Source: Epiperipatus broadwayi (taxonomy: Eukaryota > Onychophora > Udeonychophora > Euonychophora > Peripatidae). From it: 64,000 nt of DNA. A program made the translations under genes and the position numbers. Below are positions 45,891 to 56,279 of this stretch, piece after piece. The notes under the pieces were generated by a model that was given only the letters and a program-made list of their open reading frames with translations, made no database searches and was not told the DNA's origin. The DNA is taken from contig JAQFVV010000018.1 of the NCBI GenBank assembly GCA_028023455.1, positions 11,490,771 to 11,554,770 of the forward strand, written 5' to 3'. The number at the start of each line of letters is the position of its first letter. Position 1 is the first letter of the stretch.

Positions 45891-47205
45891 GTGGAAATAG
45901 ATTGATTGTCCCAATCTTATTTTACATATAATCACTAAATTAGAATTGTGTTTAAATAATATTGACTTACAAAAACAGATTAAATATACACGTATGCTAC
46001 TTACCATTGTAATAAATAAGAGAAATTGATCATGTTCAAACAACCAAATTGAAGAAAATACAGGTGTAAACTTAAAAATAACATTGCAAACCATAAATTT
46101 TGGATCGGAAAAACTCTTATTTTCTTGGACCTCGGTAAAAATAGATTGAATCAACTCCCCAATATTACTTTACAATAAAACAATCACTAAATTATAATTG
46201 TGTTTAAATAATATTTACTTACAAAAACAGATAAAATATAAATGTTCGCTACTTAAACTATAATTAATCGCATTTAAAAAAACCCAATTCAAATTTCACA
46301 TTACCACAGAAAATTGACACCCGAAGTGGAAATTTTCCACCAAAATGAAGACGCTATTGCAAAGTGTGTCAAGATCTTTTCCAGAAAAATACTAAGAAAT
46401 GGAAATTTTTTGTTAAAAAAAAAAAAATGGAAACAAAACAAAAGCAATAATTAGGAACAATAAAGAAATATAAATTATGTTTTATTAGTGCTTTTCATGC
46501 AGGGGTAAAAAAAAATTGGAGAAAAATATTCATCAACTTATATTTTTTAATGTAAATTCACAAAACAAAACATAGAATTTTCAGTAACAAGAAAGAAATT
46601 CTAAGAATTTCATTACCGCATTTCATATAGATGGAAAAAAAGTTTAGATAAATATTAACCAACCTATACCTTTTTTGTAAATAAACACAACAAAACAAAA
46701 CAAATCAAATAATTCAGAAGAGTAAAGAAATATATAAATTATAAGACTTTTATTAATTAACGCAGGTAGAAAAATATTCATCAACCTATAGTTTTTAGTA
46801 AATACACCAAACAGAATAATAAAACAACGAAGGCATTCAATTCAGTAGTGGGCAGCTTCCAAATATCATCATTTTGGACTATTTCCAAATACAAAACACA
46901 CACACACACACACATAAAGACATTACTTATGAAATTATGAAAACAAAATCAAAATAGTACTTACACTCATTAAATTTAAATCAAATGAAGTGAACGCAAA
47001 AAAAAGAATAATAATCAAAGTATGTTTTCCAAAAAAAAAAAACCAAACAGATGTTTTACAAGCACGTTTTGAAAAAGACAATGTTTTTGCAACTGACAAT
47101 TATAAATAAAGCAAAATAATAACAATCAAAATACATATTGAAAAATAAATCACTGAAAAATATAAACAATGCAAAATAATAACAATCTAAGCACGTTTTG
47201 AAAAA
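45891..47205. repeat. Internal tandem repeats of the DNA transposon
   Basis: First, about 115 bp (45891-46010, with ATCACTAAATTAGAATTGTG and TTAAATAATATTGACTTACA) repeats at 46134-46250. Second, a unit of about 123 bp with AAATATTCATCAACYTATA and a CACAAAACAAAACA-like block occurs three times (about 46520, 46648 and 46770). Third, GCAAAATAATAACAATC with a TTTTGAAAAA-like end repeats at about 47115 and 47170. A CA run lies at about 46897-46913. No open frame of interest. Confidence 0.7.
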
Positions 47206-47333
47206 TCTAAATCACCTTTTGAGACGTTTTTCAATAGACATCGCGGGGTTTATTTTCTTTCAATTTGATATCATCGCAAGATTGCATATTTATTGCGGAT
47301 ATGAAAAGTCTCCTATCTCTTCTTTATTGCAGG

Positions 47334-47341
47334 ACTAATAC
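47334..47341. repeat. Target-site duplication of the LINE (5' side)
   Basis: ACTAATAC is identical to 51112-51119 and lies inside the right terminal inverted repeat of the host transposon. Confidence 0.85.
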
Positions 47342-47950
47342 ATGATAGAACTTATGCCCTGTCACATTGGCTTAAGAATCAGGCCCCAAATGTTTTCTGT
47401 TTGTGTAAGACGAAACTGCACCATAACTCTGAGTCGAGAATCATCCAATTAATGCAGTCATTGGGACATTTTCATTATTCCTTTTCTGACACTGCCACAG
47501 GAGGAATAACAATAATTATTAACAATAAATCGCTGATTACCTTTTTTAAAATACTGTTCATAAACACAAATGGTCTGATTGCAGTGATCCAGTATAAAGA
47601 TTGGATGTTCAACCTTGTGAACCTATATCTATCCAAAAACTCAGAAGTTGTCTTCAATGCTATTCACTCAATAAACATAGCCTTGAAAACCAGTCCATTC
47701 CCAATCATAATCATTGGTGATTTCAACCATTACCATGAAACATTTCAAGCAAAATTTGTCAACAGCTTCAACCAGCCACTAGTAAGCATTGTTCACAGAA
47801 GGTGCTTTTCATTTTACATAAAGATTTACATGAACACTCATTGACTGATGTACATGTCACCCTCCTTATTTCCAGTAATTGAGGCTCATTTATGGCCAGT
47901 GTCCTTTTCTGACCACTACTCCTTAGAGGTCAAAATAGAACAAGTGTTTG
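47342..47950 (+). pseudogene. APE-type endonuclease domain of the LINE
   Basis: The open stretch 47401-47844 includes TATGGITIIINNKS (the GGI/V strand of LINE endonucleases), FNLVNLYLSKN, and PIIIIGDFNH (47695-47735) with the catalytic GDFN. Reading before the first Met (47345-47400) continues in frame as SHWLKNQAPNVFCLCKTKL, where the family has a catalytic Glu in a LQETK context; here it is CKTK, so that Glu is lost. After a frame change, SFSDHYSLEV (about 47905-47935) is the terminal SDH motif with the catalytic His. The very N-terminus (the conserved Asn strand) is missing through truncation. Confidence 0.85.
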
Positions 47951-48829
47951 TACAGGAACCCATAATTAACTTATCATAATATACAATTCTAATGCTGACC
48001 ACATCAAATGCTATAACATAATTAGTCTCCGAAATCTATATTAAATTTAATACAGTAAAGTTATCAACATTCCTGATTGAAAAAAGCTTGGTTAACATTT
48101 ACTAGCTCACTCAGTGAACTAATAAACTGTTGTACAAAAAACTCAAGGGGTCCATTCCATTTAATCAGCGAACTGGACAGAATTGCCAATGAATTGGAGA
48201 CCTTACCTTATGAAAGTCAAAACATTCATAACATCATTGCTCTTAAAAATAGATATAGAGCCTAACAAAAAGCCATTGCAGAATATCTCTCAATAAAGAG
48301 GGCTAGGCAATATTTAAATGATCAACATTGCTGGACCAAAGGCTACCTCAACTCAAGTGGGTCCTTGGGTCTGGCAGAAACTCCAGAGCCCCAAAATCAA
48401 TTTGAGATAAATGAGAAAAAATATGCAGGTGAATCTATGCTACTCAGGATCAGAGACTATTATGAAAAAAAATTACAATCATTAGGTATAACAGGACTCA
48501 CAGAAAATTTATGAAGATAAACAAGGAATTTCATAAAAATAACCAAAGCCAGAATATTAGCAAAACTTAAGGCACTCTCTGATAGAACATACCCTGGGCT
48601 GCCTGGAATCCCAAAATTCCTGCTTATACACTAAGATCATTTGCCATCCCAATCATTAAAAGGATGGTGGACTTCCTTGCAGACAACAGCTGGAAAATTC
48701 AAGGGTTCTACCACATTGCCATGGTGCCTTTGCTTAAAAAACCAGAGGGCCCAAGTGAACTTGGATTCCTAGGCCAAACTCCATGAGCCCTCTCCTGATA
48801 AGACTATTGAGGGCTTGATAAAAGATGAC

Positions 48830-49480
48830 ATGCCTGCCAGTTTGCAAAGGGCAGCTCTACAGCAGATGCCATCAGTCAATTCTGCCTCATTGTCAATCAT
48901 GCTCGCAGAAAAAAGATGTCATGGCCAGTTGCAGTTCAATTAGATTTTGCCGGTGCCTTTGACTGAGTCAGGATCGAAGTGCTCCTTAGGGTACTAGAAG
49001 AGCTCCATGTGCCGACGGCATATCTCCAAATGATTGATAACCTTCTACAAACAAGAAGTGTTTCTCTCATTGGATGGTCGAGATTACTCCAGGATTTCAG
49101 CCCAGCATTTCCATTCCACAGGGCTCACCACTAAGTGCACTGCTCTTTGAAGTCTATATAAACCCATTGCTGTTGCACATCAAGGCAACCCTCTTGGGTA
49201 TTGCCATACCTTTGCTGAGAGAGAGCATTCATCACGTTTTCTACATGGATGATGTGGTAGTGTCACTCTCATCTAAGGATGAGTTTGCTAGGCTAGAGGA
49301 AATCTTGGATCACTTCACTAGCGAATTTGGTCTAAGAGTCAATGAGGACAAATCGGCTATGTGGTCGATCAAATTGGGAAAAGAAATCCCGGGAAGATTC
49401 ACAGCAACCCCACAAAAGTTTCTTGTGTTCATGCTAGCTTCCCCTCTCCCCTTTCATCATGAGGAAGGAGCTTGAAGAGT
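48830..49480 (+). pseudogene. Reverse transcriptase domain of the LINE
   Basis: Blocks in order: STADAISQFCLIVNHARRKK (48855-48915); VAVQLDFAGAFD (48930-48965), motif A with its catalytic Asp, followed by a TGA within the D-x-V triplet; QTRSVSL; then from 49074 an open frame with SIPQGSPLSALLFEVYINPL (49102-49165), motif B; HVFYMDDVVVSLSS (49231-49272), the catalytic YxDD box intact; and FGLRVNEDKSAMW (49327-49365), motif D with the conserved Lys. One frameshift at about 49070 and the stop in motif A break it. Upstream (48077-48600) is a charged linker with stops. Confidence 0.9.
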
Positions 49481-49852
49481 CCCTGCTCAAGAAAGTTATA
49501 AACAATTACTTCATTATCAAAGGTCTGGTTGTCATTGTTGGGGAAGGTCACCCTTCTCAATGCCATATTATTGCCAAAAATAACATTTCTTGGCTGGTTT
49601 TTCCCCAACAAGGGCATTCATTTGCAACATGAAAACTCAATGCAGAGGACTATGTTGGGGAGGAGAAGCCCCAGTCATTAGTCTCAGCTTTCTCCAAAAA
49701 TCAAAGGCTCAAAACGGGTTTGAATTACATTCAATCTCCACTTTCCTATTTCAAAGGACATACAATATATTAGTGAAATTATTTTGCCAAAACCTGTGTA
49801 TGGAAAGCCCCTTGCCATTGGTGAGGGTTGAACCAATGGATCATCCTCCTCC

Positions 49853-49933
49853 CAAACAAATAAGCATTTGCAACAAGTGTCAATGATTGTAGAAAAACTT
49901 TGACACTTGTTGTTGCAAATGCTTATTTGTTTG
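49853..49933. repeat. Local inverted duplication (hairpin) inside the LINE
   Basis: The arm at 49853-49883 (CAAACAAATAAGCATTTGCA...) is followed after 16 bp by its reverse complement at 49900-49933, perfect except for one extra 3-base CAA/TTG unit. It interrupts the post-RT coding region. The reading downstream continues as RADQLHCLASSL, so about 30 bp appear to have been copied back in inverted orientation. Confidence 0.85.
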
Positions 49934-50146
49934 TGAGGAGAGATCAGCTGCACTGTTTAGCTTCAAGCTTAACTATTGGGAAGCATTTAGTATGACACAA
50001 AACAAAGAGTCCACAGTGGAGAGTTTTCTCTCAATCGGTATTCCGAGGTTGACAAAGCTAGTGGATTTACTGATAAAAGTCAACCTCAGAGCCCTTCCAA
50101 CCTGTGCTTTTTTGTGTTACAAATGGGATACAGAATTGATCCAATC

Positions 50147-50200
50147 TGCCCGATATGTAATAAAAATGATGAGACAATGAGCCATATCTTAAATCAATGT
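50147..50200 (+). other. CCHC finger near the LINE C-terminus
   Basis: CPICNKNDETMSHILNQC is the CxxC-x8-H-x4-C finger common near the C-terminus of LINE polyproteins. The frame entering it is shifted from the open stretch 49992-50180. Confidence 0.8.
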
Positions 50201-50323
50201 GAAATATGGAATAATCTACATTTTTGTGCACTTAAAAGAATCAGATGTGTAATGAAAATGAAGAGACAATGAGCCATATCCTAAATCAATGCAAACGTTT
50301 TTGTGCACTTAAAAGAATCAGGG
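50152..50323 (+). repeat. Tandem duplication of the LINE finger region
   Basis: 50152-50243 is repeated at 50244-50323. Both carry GAYATGTAATGAAAATGA-like sequence, GAGACAATGAGCCATATC, TAAATCAATG and TTTTTGTGCACTTAAAAGAATCA. The second copy lacks 12 bp (AAATATGGAATAATC region) and has lost the first Cys of the finger. Neither change is expected in an intact LINE. Confidence 0.85.
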
Positions 50324-51111
50324 AAGCAGCCATTATATGTACCAATATCTCAAAGGTAATAAAGAGTGGCCTTTATGTAAAATTAGACTGGCCACCTTTA
50401 TAAATTTCACTATATGGATAGTGAGATTTAAGATTGCCTTTGACAATGGATTGAACAATAGGTCAGAAGAGCTTTTTCTCAAGTTACTTGGTGAGGCCAA
50501 AGACTACGACTGAGAAATATGCCAGTACTGGTTAGCCAGTCAGGACTGAAAATCTAAAGATCAGGGAACCATAGGTGTTTATTGGATTGTTATGGCAAGA
50601 TTGATTAACATATCAGGACTCCTATGCAGAGTCTAAAAGTTGTTACATTAATGTAATCTAAATTGTGACATCAAATTAGAATTTCATAGATTCTCTAGTA
50701 AATTGTCACAGGCTAAATTAAGCAGTATCTAATAAGATTAATAAGCAGACTGAAGGAAAGGGGACTAAAGCAAAAACCCGCTTTGATGTGTGGAAAACTT
50801 TTACCTGAAATTGCCTGGATAGCCACTGTATTTCTGGTTTTTTTCCTTTTGTTGTTATTTATTGTTAAACACTGTATTGAGTGATCAACTTGTTGACCCA
50901 AATAATGCTTAAGTAGCTTATTTCAATGTAATCCTTTATAGATGTGTCAGGCAGATGGCCTCTTTTTTTTTTTACTGTTTGTTTTTTTTCTTATTTATTG
51001 TTTTCATTATAGAGCTGCTGCCCATTTCTAAGCAAGTAACCTATAATAAGAAAGATGTAAAATGATATCCATATGTATCTTCTTAAGGTATGAATAAAGT
51101 TCTTATTTGAA

Positions 51112-51136
51112 ACTAATACTCAAGTACCGATAAATT
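51112..51136. repeat. LINE target duplication, last 9 bp of the transposon, and outer target duplication
   Basis: Three adjoining parts: ACTAATAC (51112-51119, duplicate of 47334-47341), TCAAGTACC (51120-51128, the outermost bases of the right TIR), and GATAAATT (51129-51136, duplicate of 45522-45529). Confidence 0.85.
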
Positions 51137-51139
51137 TTG

Positions 51140-51920
51140 TTACAGTATGTCTGGAAAGTTATCACATGATTGATAGATGTGTGTAGATGCTTTCCAGGAT
51201 TTGAAAGAAAGCTTCAATTATTTTTAAACTGATACATTCTGAACATTATAAATAAATTTAAAGACAATATTTTAAGTTAGTTTGTAAATAATATTTCAAC
51301 TAGTAAAGTAAATAAAAATTAATATATTAAAGTAAACATTTTATTAAGAATTGGTGTTTTATATTGTTTAAAATATTTATATTGCATGAATAGAGTTACG
51401 AATATTTGTTTAGAATTAAATATTTTTGTTAATAATTTTTATTAAGAGATAATTCATAATTTATTTTTACTTTTTAAAACTATAAAATTTAATTTACATG
51501 CAATTGAGTCAATTCTACAACTGTATTCATCCAATAGGATTGCCAGATAGAAACCAGTATAAATAAGTAAATCGTCAATGTCTAGATGAATAATAAAGGG
51601 TAATAACTGGTTATAACAGATTATGTAATATAACAAGATTTCGTAAAAAAAAAAAAAAAAATTATATAAAGTCAAAATTTTAAATAATATTTTTTCTTTA
51701 AAGTTTTTATAAAAAAACATAAAGGATTAATTACTGTTGGCACATAATGTGTGAATAGAAAAACTACTATTCTCTATCGGGAAATCTACTCAAAAGGTTA
51801 ATTCAAACCTCGTCAGTATTTATGGAGCACAGATTTAGTTTAATAAATAAAATGAGCAAAAATGCATAAAATAGATTGTGTGATATTTACAAACAATGAA
51901 ATTCACATTACAGATAGAGG
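51140..51920. other. AT-rich sequence without a recognisable gene
   Basis: No gene or clear repeat. It may include upstream sequence of the hAT relic. Confidence 0.4.
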
Positions 51921-51929
51921 AGTCAAATA

Positions 51930-52430
51930 TTGTCAGGTAATAAATTTTTGCTGCTTGCATATATACGATTCATAAAAAAAATTAATGAAGAATTACTTTT
52001 TGCAAAATATTTGGAAATGAATATAAGTCTTTATTTTATAATGCCAACATCCCACTTACAAACATAATTGACTGTGCCAAGTGATTGAGTCCCCCAACAA
52101 TAAATCGCCAAGGAGGCATTACAGCTTATTTAAAAAAAGGCAAGCCAAATATTATTACTGTTCACTGCACCATTCATTGCCAGCATTTTGTTGTGAAAAA
52201 ACTTGAACAATTATACAATTCCTTATAAAATGCAAGTACTATTAAGGCAAATTAAATTGCACCCACCAACTATCATCTTTTTTAAAATTTTGTGCTGAAA
52301 ATGGTTTTGAGTAATTATTATTTTACATCAAAGTTGTTGGCTATCAAAAGATAAGTGCTTGAAATTATTTAATAAGGTCTTTGTGGAATTTTTGGAAATA
52401 AGCAGAATGGGATTAGTAATAAAGTTTGAA
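51930..52430 (+). pseudogene. hAT-type (ZBED/SCAND3-like) transposase relic, central catalytic part
   Basis: Fragments in successive frames follow the order of hAT domesticated-type transposases. EELLFAKYLEMN (about 51989-52024) is followed by NIPLTNIIDCA (about 52045-52080), where active copies continue with the catalytic DGAP; here it reads K, then a stop. Next come GGITAYLKKGKPNIITVHCT with IHCQHFVVKKLEQLYNSL (about 52110-52228), the HCxxHRxxLxxK block, and AENGFE (about 52298-52315). CWLSKDKCLKLFNKVFVEFL (about 52335-52398) is the region usually VRWLSxGxxLxRxFEL. The DNA-binding zinc finger and the dimerisation domain are not visible. The copy is dead, with at least four frameshifts and stops. 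Confidence 0.8.
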
Positions 52431-52439
52431 AAAATTAAA

Positions 52440-53145
52440 GCTATTATTATACGCTTATCTAATTTGCTTACTAAATTCAACAAAATGAATTTACAATATA
52501 AGTGAAATTTTAATCATTGATATTTATGGCAAAATTAATATTTTTTAAGCACAACATATGATGATTGAATTATATCAGTTTCAAATTTGTTTGCAATAGA
52601 AATGCAAAGAAAATAATTCATGATATATACATTGATTTTTGTGAATCATTTATTGAAGCTGGATGAAGATATGGAAAAGACATGAAGACATTTAAATTCC
52701 AAAGTTCCAAATTGAATAATAAATTCATATATATATATATATATTGAAAAGTAAATTAAATTAAAAATTATCAAAAGTTTTGTCTAAAAAAAAAAAATCC
52801 TGCTTGTAGGTGATTGTTAACAAATTTCTAATATATTTTCCAACATCATATTTAGAGAAAATTGTATGCAAATTGTTGAATGTAGAGATTTATGATTTCA
52901 ATTATAGTTATTAAATCATACATTGATAACTTTTCATTAAGCTAGGTAAGCTTCAAATTAAATATTTTAAAATGGTAATAATATAGTAAGCAACAATCAT
53001 TAGCATAGAGCAAAGAATTGTGTTCTCAAGTTTAACTTTCTTCTAAATTTAATTATTTATAATATTTAGTTTGTTTGTATATTAACTACCATTATTCAAC
53101 TATTTAGATATGTTAAAGTTGTACTCTTTTTTTTCTCATGTGTCA
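52440..53145. other. AT-rich sequence, possibly the worn end of the hAT element
   Basis: No further protein similarity that I can read. A TA run lies near 52728-52744. Confidence 0.4.
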
Positions 53146-53149
53146 TAGT

Positions 53150-53216
53150 ATCAGCCGGAAAGCGAACCCGCTAACCCGGGACAACTGCTTGTAAAGCAAC
53201 TGTCGCTGACCTCTCT
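53150..53216 (-). ncRNA. GC-rich tRNA-like structured element
   Basis: The minus strand reads GGTCAGCGACAGTTGC, loop TTTACAA, then GCAGTTGTCCCGGGTTAGCG and GGTTCGCTTTCCGGCTGATAC. A 7-bp stem closes the 7-base loop in anticodon-arm fashion (TAC would read Val). GTCAGC near the start can pair with GCTGAT at the end like an acceptor stem. GGTTCGCTTTCC resembles a B-box. There is no D-arm or A-box, and CCCGGGTTAGCGGG forms an alternative hairpin, so this is not a normal tRNA gene. At about 55% G+C it stands out sharply from sequence near 20%. A worn tRNA, a SINE head, or another structured RNA are all possible. Confidence 0.35.
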
Positions 53217-53219
53217 TTT

Positions 53220-54185
53220 GTGTTTTATTTATATTTTCATGAAGTCTGACTATTATATACTTATTTGAAAGTAATTTTTGTGATAAAAATATGTGTTAGC
53301 AAAAATAAATGTAGTTTTTTTTTTTTGATAAATATATATATTATAAATTATTTTTTATTTTATGCTTTTTAATATTCTTTTTAAATTTCATATTATATTA
53401 AAGTAAACTTTTATTGTTAATTTAAAATTTAATAATTTTTCTAAATTTAATTATAAATATTTTGTTAATCTTCAAAAAATAGTAATTTTTATGAAAAACT
53501 GTTTTTGAGCATACTTTGTCAAATGGCAGAAAGAACTAAAAGGATTATACATTAAAAACAAAAGTGTTAAGAACATTTGAAATAAAAATAAAAAAAATTA
53601 TGGCTTGAAAAATAATGAGAATCACAAACGAAGAAGTAAAAAGAAAAAAATTGCAGATAAGTTTACATTGATATTGAAAACTGAAAATAGAAGATAATCC
53701 AAAATGATATATAATACTTATTTTCAAATAAACAATTTGATTCAAAAATAAAATAGTTTTTTAGGCAATAATTATACCACTAAAAGTGATAAATATTTAT
53801 TCTTTATTATTTTAACATTCAAATTTGCCCAAAATTTATTATATTTAAATAGTCCCAATCTCTTTCTTTTCCTGATTAATGTAAAATTTTAAATAAATCC
53901 TTAAATTACTATCTTATCATTTGCAATCATAATTTTTTATTTTATAAAAATTGTAATAAAAATATTTCATTAATCCAGTATTTCCTAATATCATTTGAAG
54001 TAACTCAAAGTTGTACAAAATCCTTTTGTGGCGGCATTCAGACTTAAAACAGAGACCAAAATTAATAAAAGTGTTCTATAAAATCACTATTTTTTTTCTT
54101 TTCAAATGATTGATTATTAAATATATAGAAATAATATCATTTTGAAATAAGCAAGCTGTTTAAACTTTGTGGTGAGATACAAATA
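53220..54185. other. AT-rich sequence without a recognisable gene
   Basis: Nothing recognisable. Confidence 0.45.
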
Positions 54186-54187
54186 GA

Positions 54188-54663
54188 TAAATATGACTTG
54201 CACTAACAACATATACACACACAAAGCTAAATTTTCAAAATTCTTTATATATCAAAATAATACAAAATAAAATAAATAAATTATAAATGTGGCCGAGCGC
54301 TTTCAAAGGACACAGCTCTCAGTCATAGCCATGTTGTAACAAACAAGTGCAATGCAAATTTATGCAAATGATTTTATTCCATTTCTTGGATATATTGTAG
54401 CATGTGTCTTCTCTGTTGATAGTATAATTGTCCCTAGCAATGAAGCAAGCCTCCTTCATTTTTCTTTTTAAGTCATGTCACTCTCTGCAAATGACCACAG
54501 GGTCCCTTGGTTCACAATTGTGCCCTGCTGAGATGCGATGCTGGCCGAAAACTGAATAGCCACATTTATAATATATTTATTTCATTTTGTATTATTTTGA
54601 TATATAAAGAACTTTGAAAATTCAGCTTTGTGTGGGTAAGCGTTGTTAGAACAAATCATACTT
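54188..54663. mobile_element. Inverted-repeat element with 106-bp arms and a 265-bp unique centre
   Basis: The left arm (54188-54293) and right arm (54559-54663) are reverse complements at roughly 85-90%. They include CACACAAAGCT with AATTTTCAAA, TATATATCAAAATAATACAA and TTATAAATGTGGC. The centre (54294-54558) is not palindromic and is much less AT-rich. It opens GGCCGAGCGCTTTCAAAGG (A-box-like) and holds two octamer words in ATGCAAATTTATGCAAAT (54352-54369). It has no open frame. Target-site duplications are not evident. It looks like a MITE carrying a fixed internal segment. Confidence 0.8.
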
Positions 54664-54664
54664 A

Positions 54665-55105
54665 AATATTTTAAATTATATTCTATTCTAATATTACCAC
54701 ATATATAATATACTCACTTGTGCATCCCATACTCCCAGGATGGACACTACAAAATAATATTATCTGATATGAATGCTGAAATAAAAAATTGGTCGTTTCA
54801 TATTTTTTTCAAGTTTTCCTCCAATTTTAATTGGTAATGATCAAGACTTAAAACCAACATAGTAACCACAAGCAGTTTGACCACAAAAATTAGAAAGTAA
54901 TGCTTTGGCTAACATTTTTTATATTTATACAAGTAATAATTTAATTTTAGATCTATAGTGTTCACATACAAAAAAAAAACCAAATTAATTTTACTTAAAA
55001 TGAATAAAAAAGAAATTCTATTGGATTCAATTTTAATTAACATTGTTATACAATGCTAAAAAAACAAATAAACAATATCTCTAATAATATTTAAATACAT
55101 GTAGT
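54665..55105. other. AT-rich sequence without a recognisable gene
   Basis: Nothing recognisable. Confidence 0.45.
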
Positions 55106-55112
55106 CTATACT

Positions 55113-56023
55113 AAACTTGATGTAATTAGAAAGGATTTGAACTTAGACTTTCAAACTCCCTACAGCTATCCACTCCATCTTATACAACTAGAACACATAT
55201 TTTATGCTGAATCAGCCCTCATCAGTTGGTCCATATTACCATCTCCCACACATATATACAATCAGTACTCAGTTTATATTAAGATAGCAAATCTTCAAAC
55301 TTTAATGGACAAAGTTCAATCTTATCCACCCTCCAATTCTTCAGTCATCCATATTAAAAATCTAAGGATATAATGCTCATTGTCATATCCATGTTGACTT
55401 TAGGTCACTCTGATTCCTCACATATAGGACCTTAGTATATTTATTTAAATATACAAAAGAGAGATAGGAAAAATAAAGGCCGAATATGTAATATATATAA
55501 ATACATGTACATTGCATATTGAAAGTCTGAGTTCCTGTCCTTTATAATTACATTAAGATTAGTATAGACGATATATATGTATTTAAAGATTACATATTCA
55601 GCGTGTATTCTGCCCATCCCTCTTCTGTATATTTAAATGGATATATTAAGATTCTATATGTGAGGGGTCAGTGACTTAAAGTCGACATGGGTATAAAAAT
55701 AATATTGGTATAAACAAGGGCTTTGAGCATTCCATCTTTGGATTTTCAATGATATGAATTGTTGAAAAGTTGGAGGATGGAGAGAGATTGAAGTTTATTC
55801 AGTGAAGTTTGAAAATTTGCTATCTTAATATAAACTGAGCATGATTGTATCTAGGTGTGGAAGATGGTGATCTGGTCCAACTAATGCAACGAAATATGTA
55901 TATTGAAGATCATTTTTATCTTTCTCACATGTATGTGATCATATGTACCAGTTGTTTAAGATGGAGTGGATAGTTGTAGGGAGTTTGAAAGTCTGAGTTC
56001 AAGTCCTTTCTACTACGTCTAAT
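55113..56023. repeat. Large inverted repeat with about 400-450 bp arms
   Basis: The left arm (about 55113-55512) and right arm (about 55565-56023) match as reverse complements along their length, with a few indels. Matching blocks include GAACTTAGACTTTCAAACTC, TATCCACTCCATCTTA, TTTATATTAAGATAGCAAAT, TTTAGGTCACTCTGA..CCTCACATATAG-like sequence and GAATATGTAAT. The outer end of each arm, read outward, is GAAAGTCTRAGTTCAARTCCTTTC, containing a B-box-like GTTCAAGTCC. The spacer (55521-55560) has a further copy of this end followed by AATTACATTAAGATTAGTATAGAC, which also matches the left flank in reverse. The arrangement is therefore two or three copies of one repeat in opposite orientation. The frame at 55137-55373 is fortuitous. 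Confidence 0.8.
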
Positions 56024-56279
56024 AATAAAATTTAAGATATGAGGAGTAGTGTTACTTCCAGAATAAAAAAACTTTTATATTCCATTTTAATATTTCCCCC
56101 AAAACTCCTTCATCATGTTTCACAGAGTAATGTACTATCTAAATTTTCCTTTTTATTTATAAAAAAAAAAATATTGGCCAATGTTTCAAAAACTCTGCTT
56201 ATTTATTCTTGCAATATTTTATAAAGGTCTTAGACTCATAATAGCATTTAGATTAATACACTGTACAAGCTTACACCCA

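Larger units (their letters stand above)
47342..51111 (+). mobile_element. LINE (APE endonuclease plus reverse transcriptase) inserted in a DNA transposon terminus
   Basis: A 3.77-kb non-LTR retrotransposon on the plus strand, bounded by 8-bp ACTAATAC duplications. It begins within the endonuclease domain, so it is slightly 5'-truncated. Order: APE endonuclease (47342-47950), linker (47950-48830), reverse transcriptase (about 48830-49480), C-terminal domain with CCHC finger (to about 50210), and a 3' untranslated region of about 600 bp ending TGAATAAAGTTCTTATTTGA. Coding segments are longer and less AT-rich than elsewhere in the window, so this is among the younger elements. It still has stops, frameshifts and internal rearrangements and is not functional. 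I cannot assign the clade with confidence. Confidence 0.9.
45522..51136. mobile_element. DNA transposon with 23-bp TIRs and 8-bp target duplication, interrupted by a LINE
   Basis: The transposon starts at 45530 with GGTACTTGAGTATTAGTCC (23-bp inverted repeat to 45552). Its other terminus is split. CAGGACTAATAC ends at 47341, and after the LINE and its duplicated ACTAATAC the last nine bases TCAAGTACC are at 51120-51128. Joining these restores the perfect complement of the left end. The outer flanks are identical 8-mers, GATAAATT (45522-45529 and 51129-51136). Without the LINE the element is about 1.8 kb, has no recognisable transposase and is built of repeats, so it is non-autonomous. The termini begin GGTA and the duplication is 8 bp, as for the 7138-8862 element, which suggests one superfamily (Merlin, hAT or P-like; not resolved). 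Confidence 0.9.

Noticed and set aside
49684-49953. Minus-strand frame in the LINE
   Set aside because: It is antisense to the LINE and crosses the inverted duplication at 49853-49933.
54284-54310. TGGCCGAGCGCTTTCAAAGG as a tRNA-Ser/Leu A-box
   Set aside because: No B-box at a workable distance and no cloverleaf.
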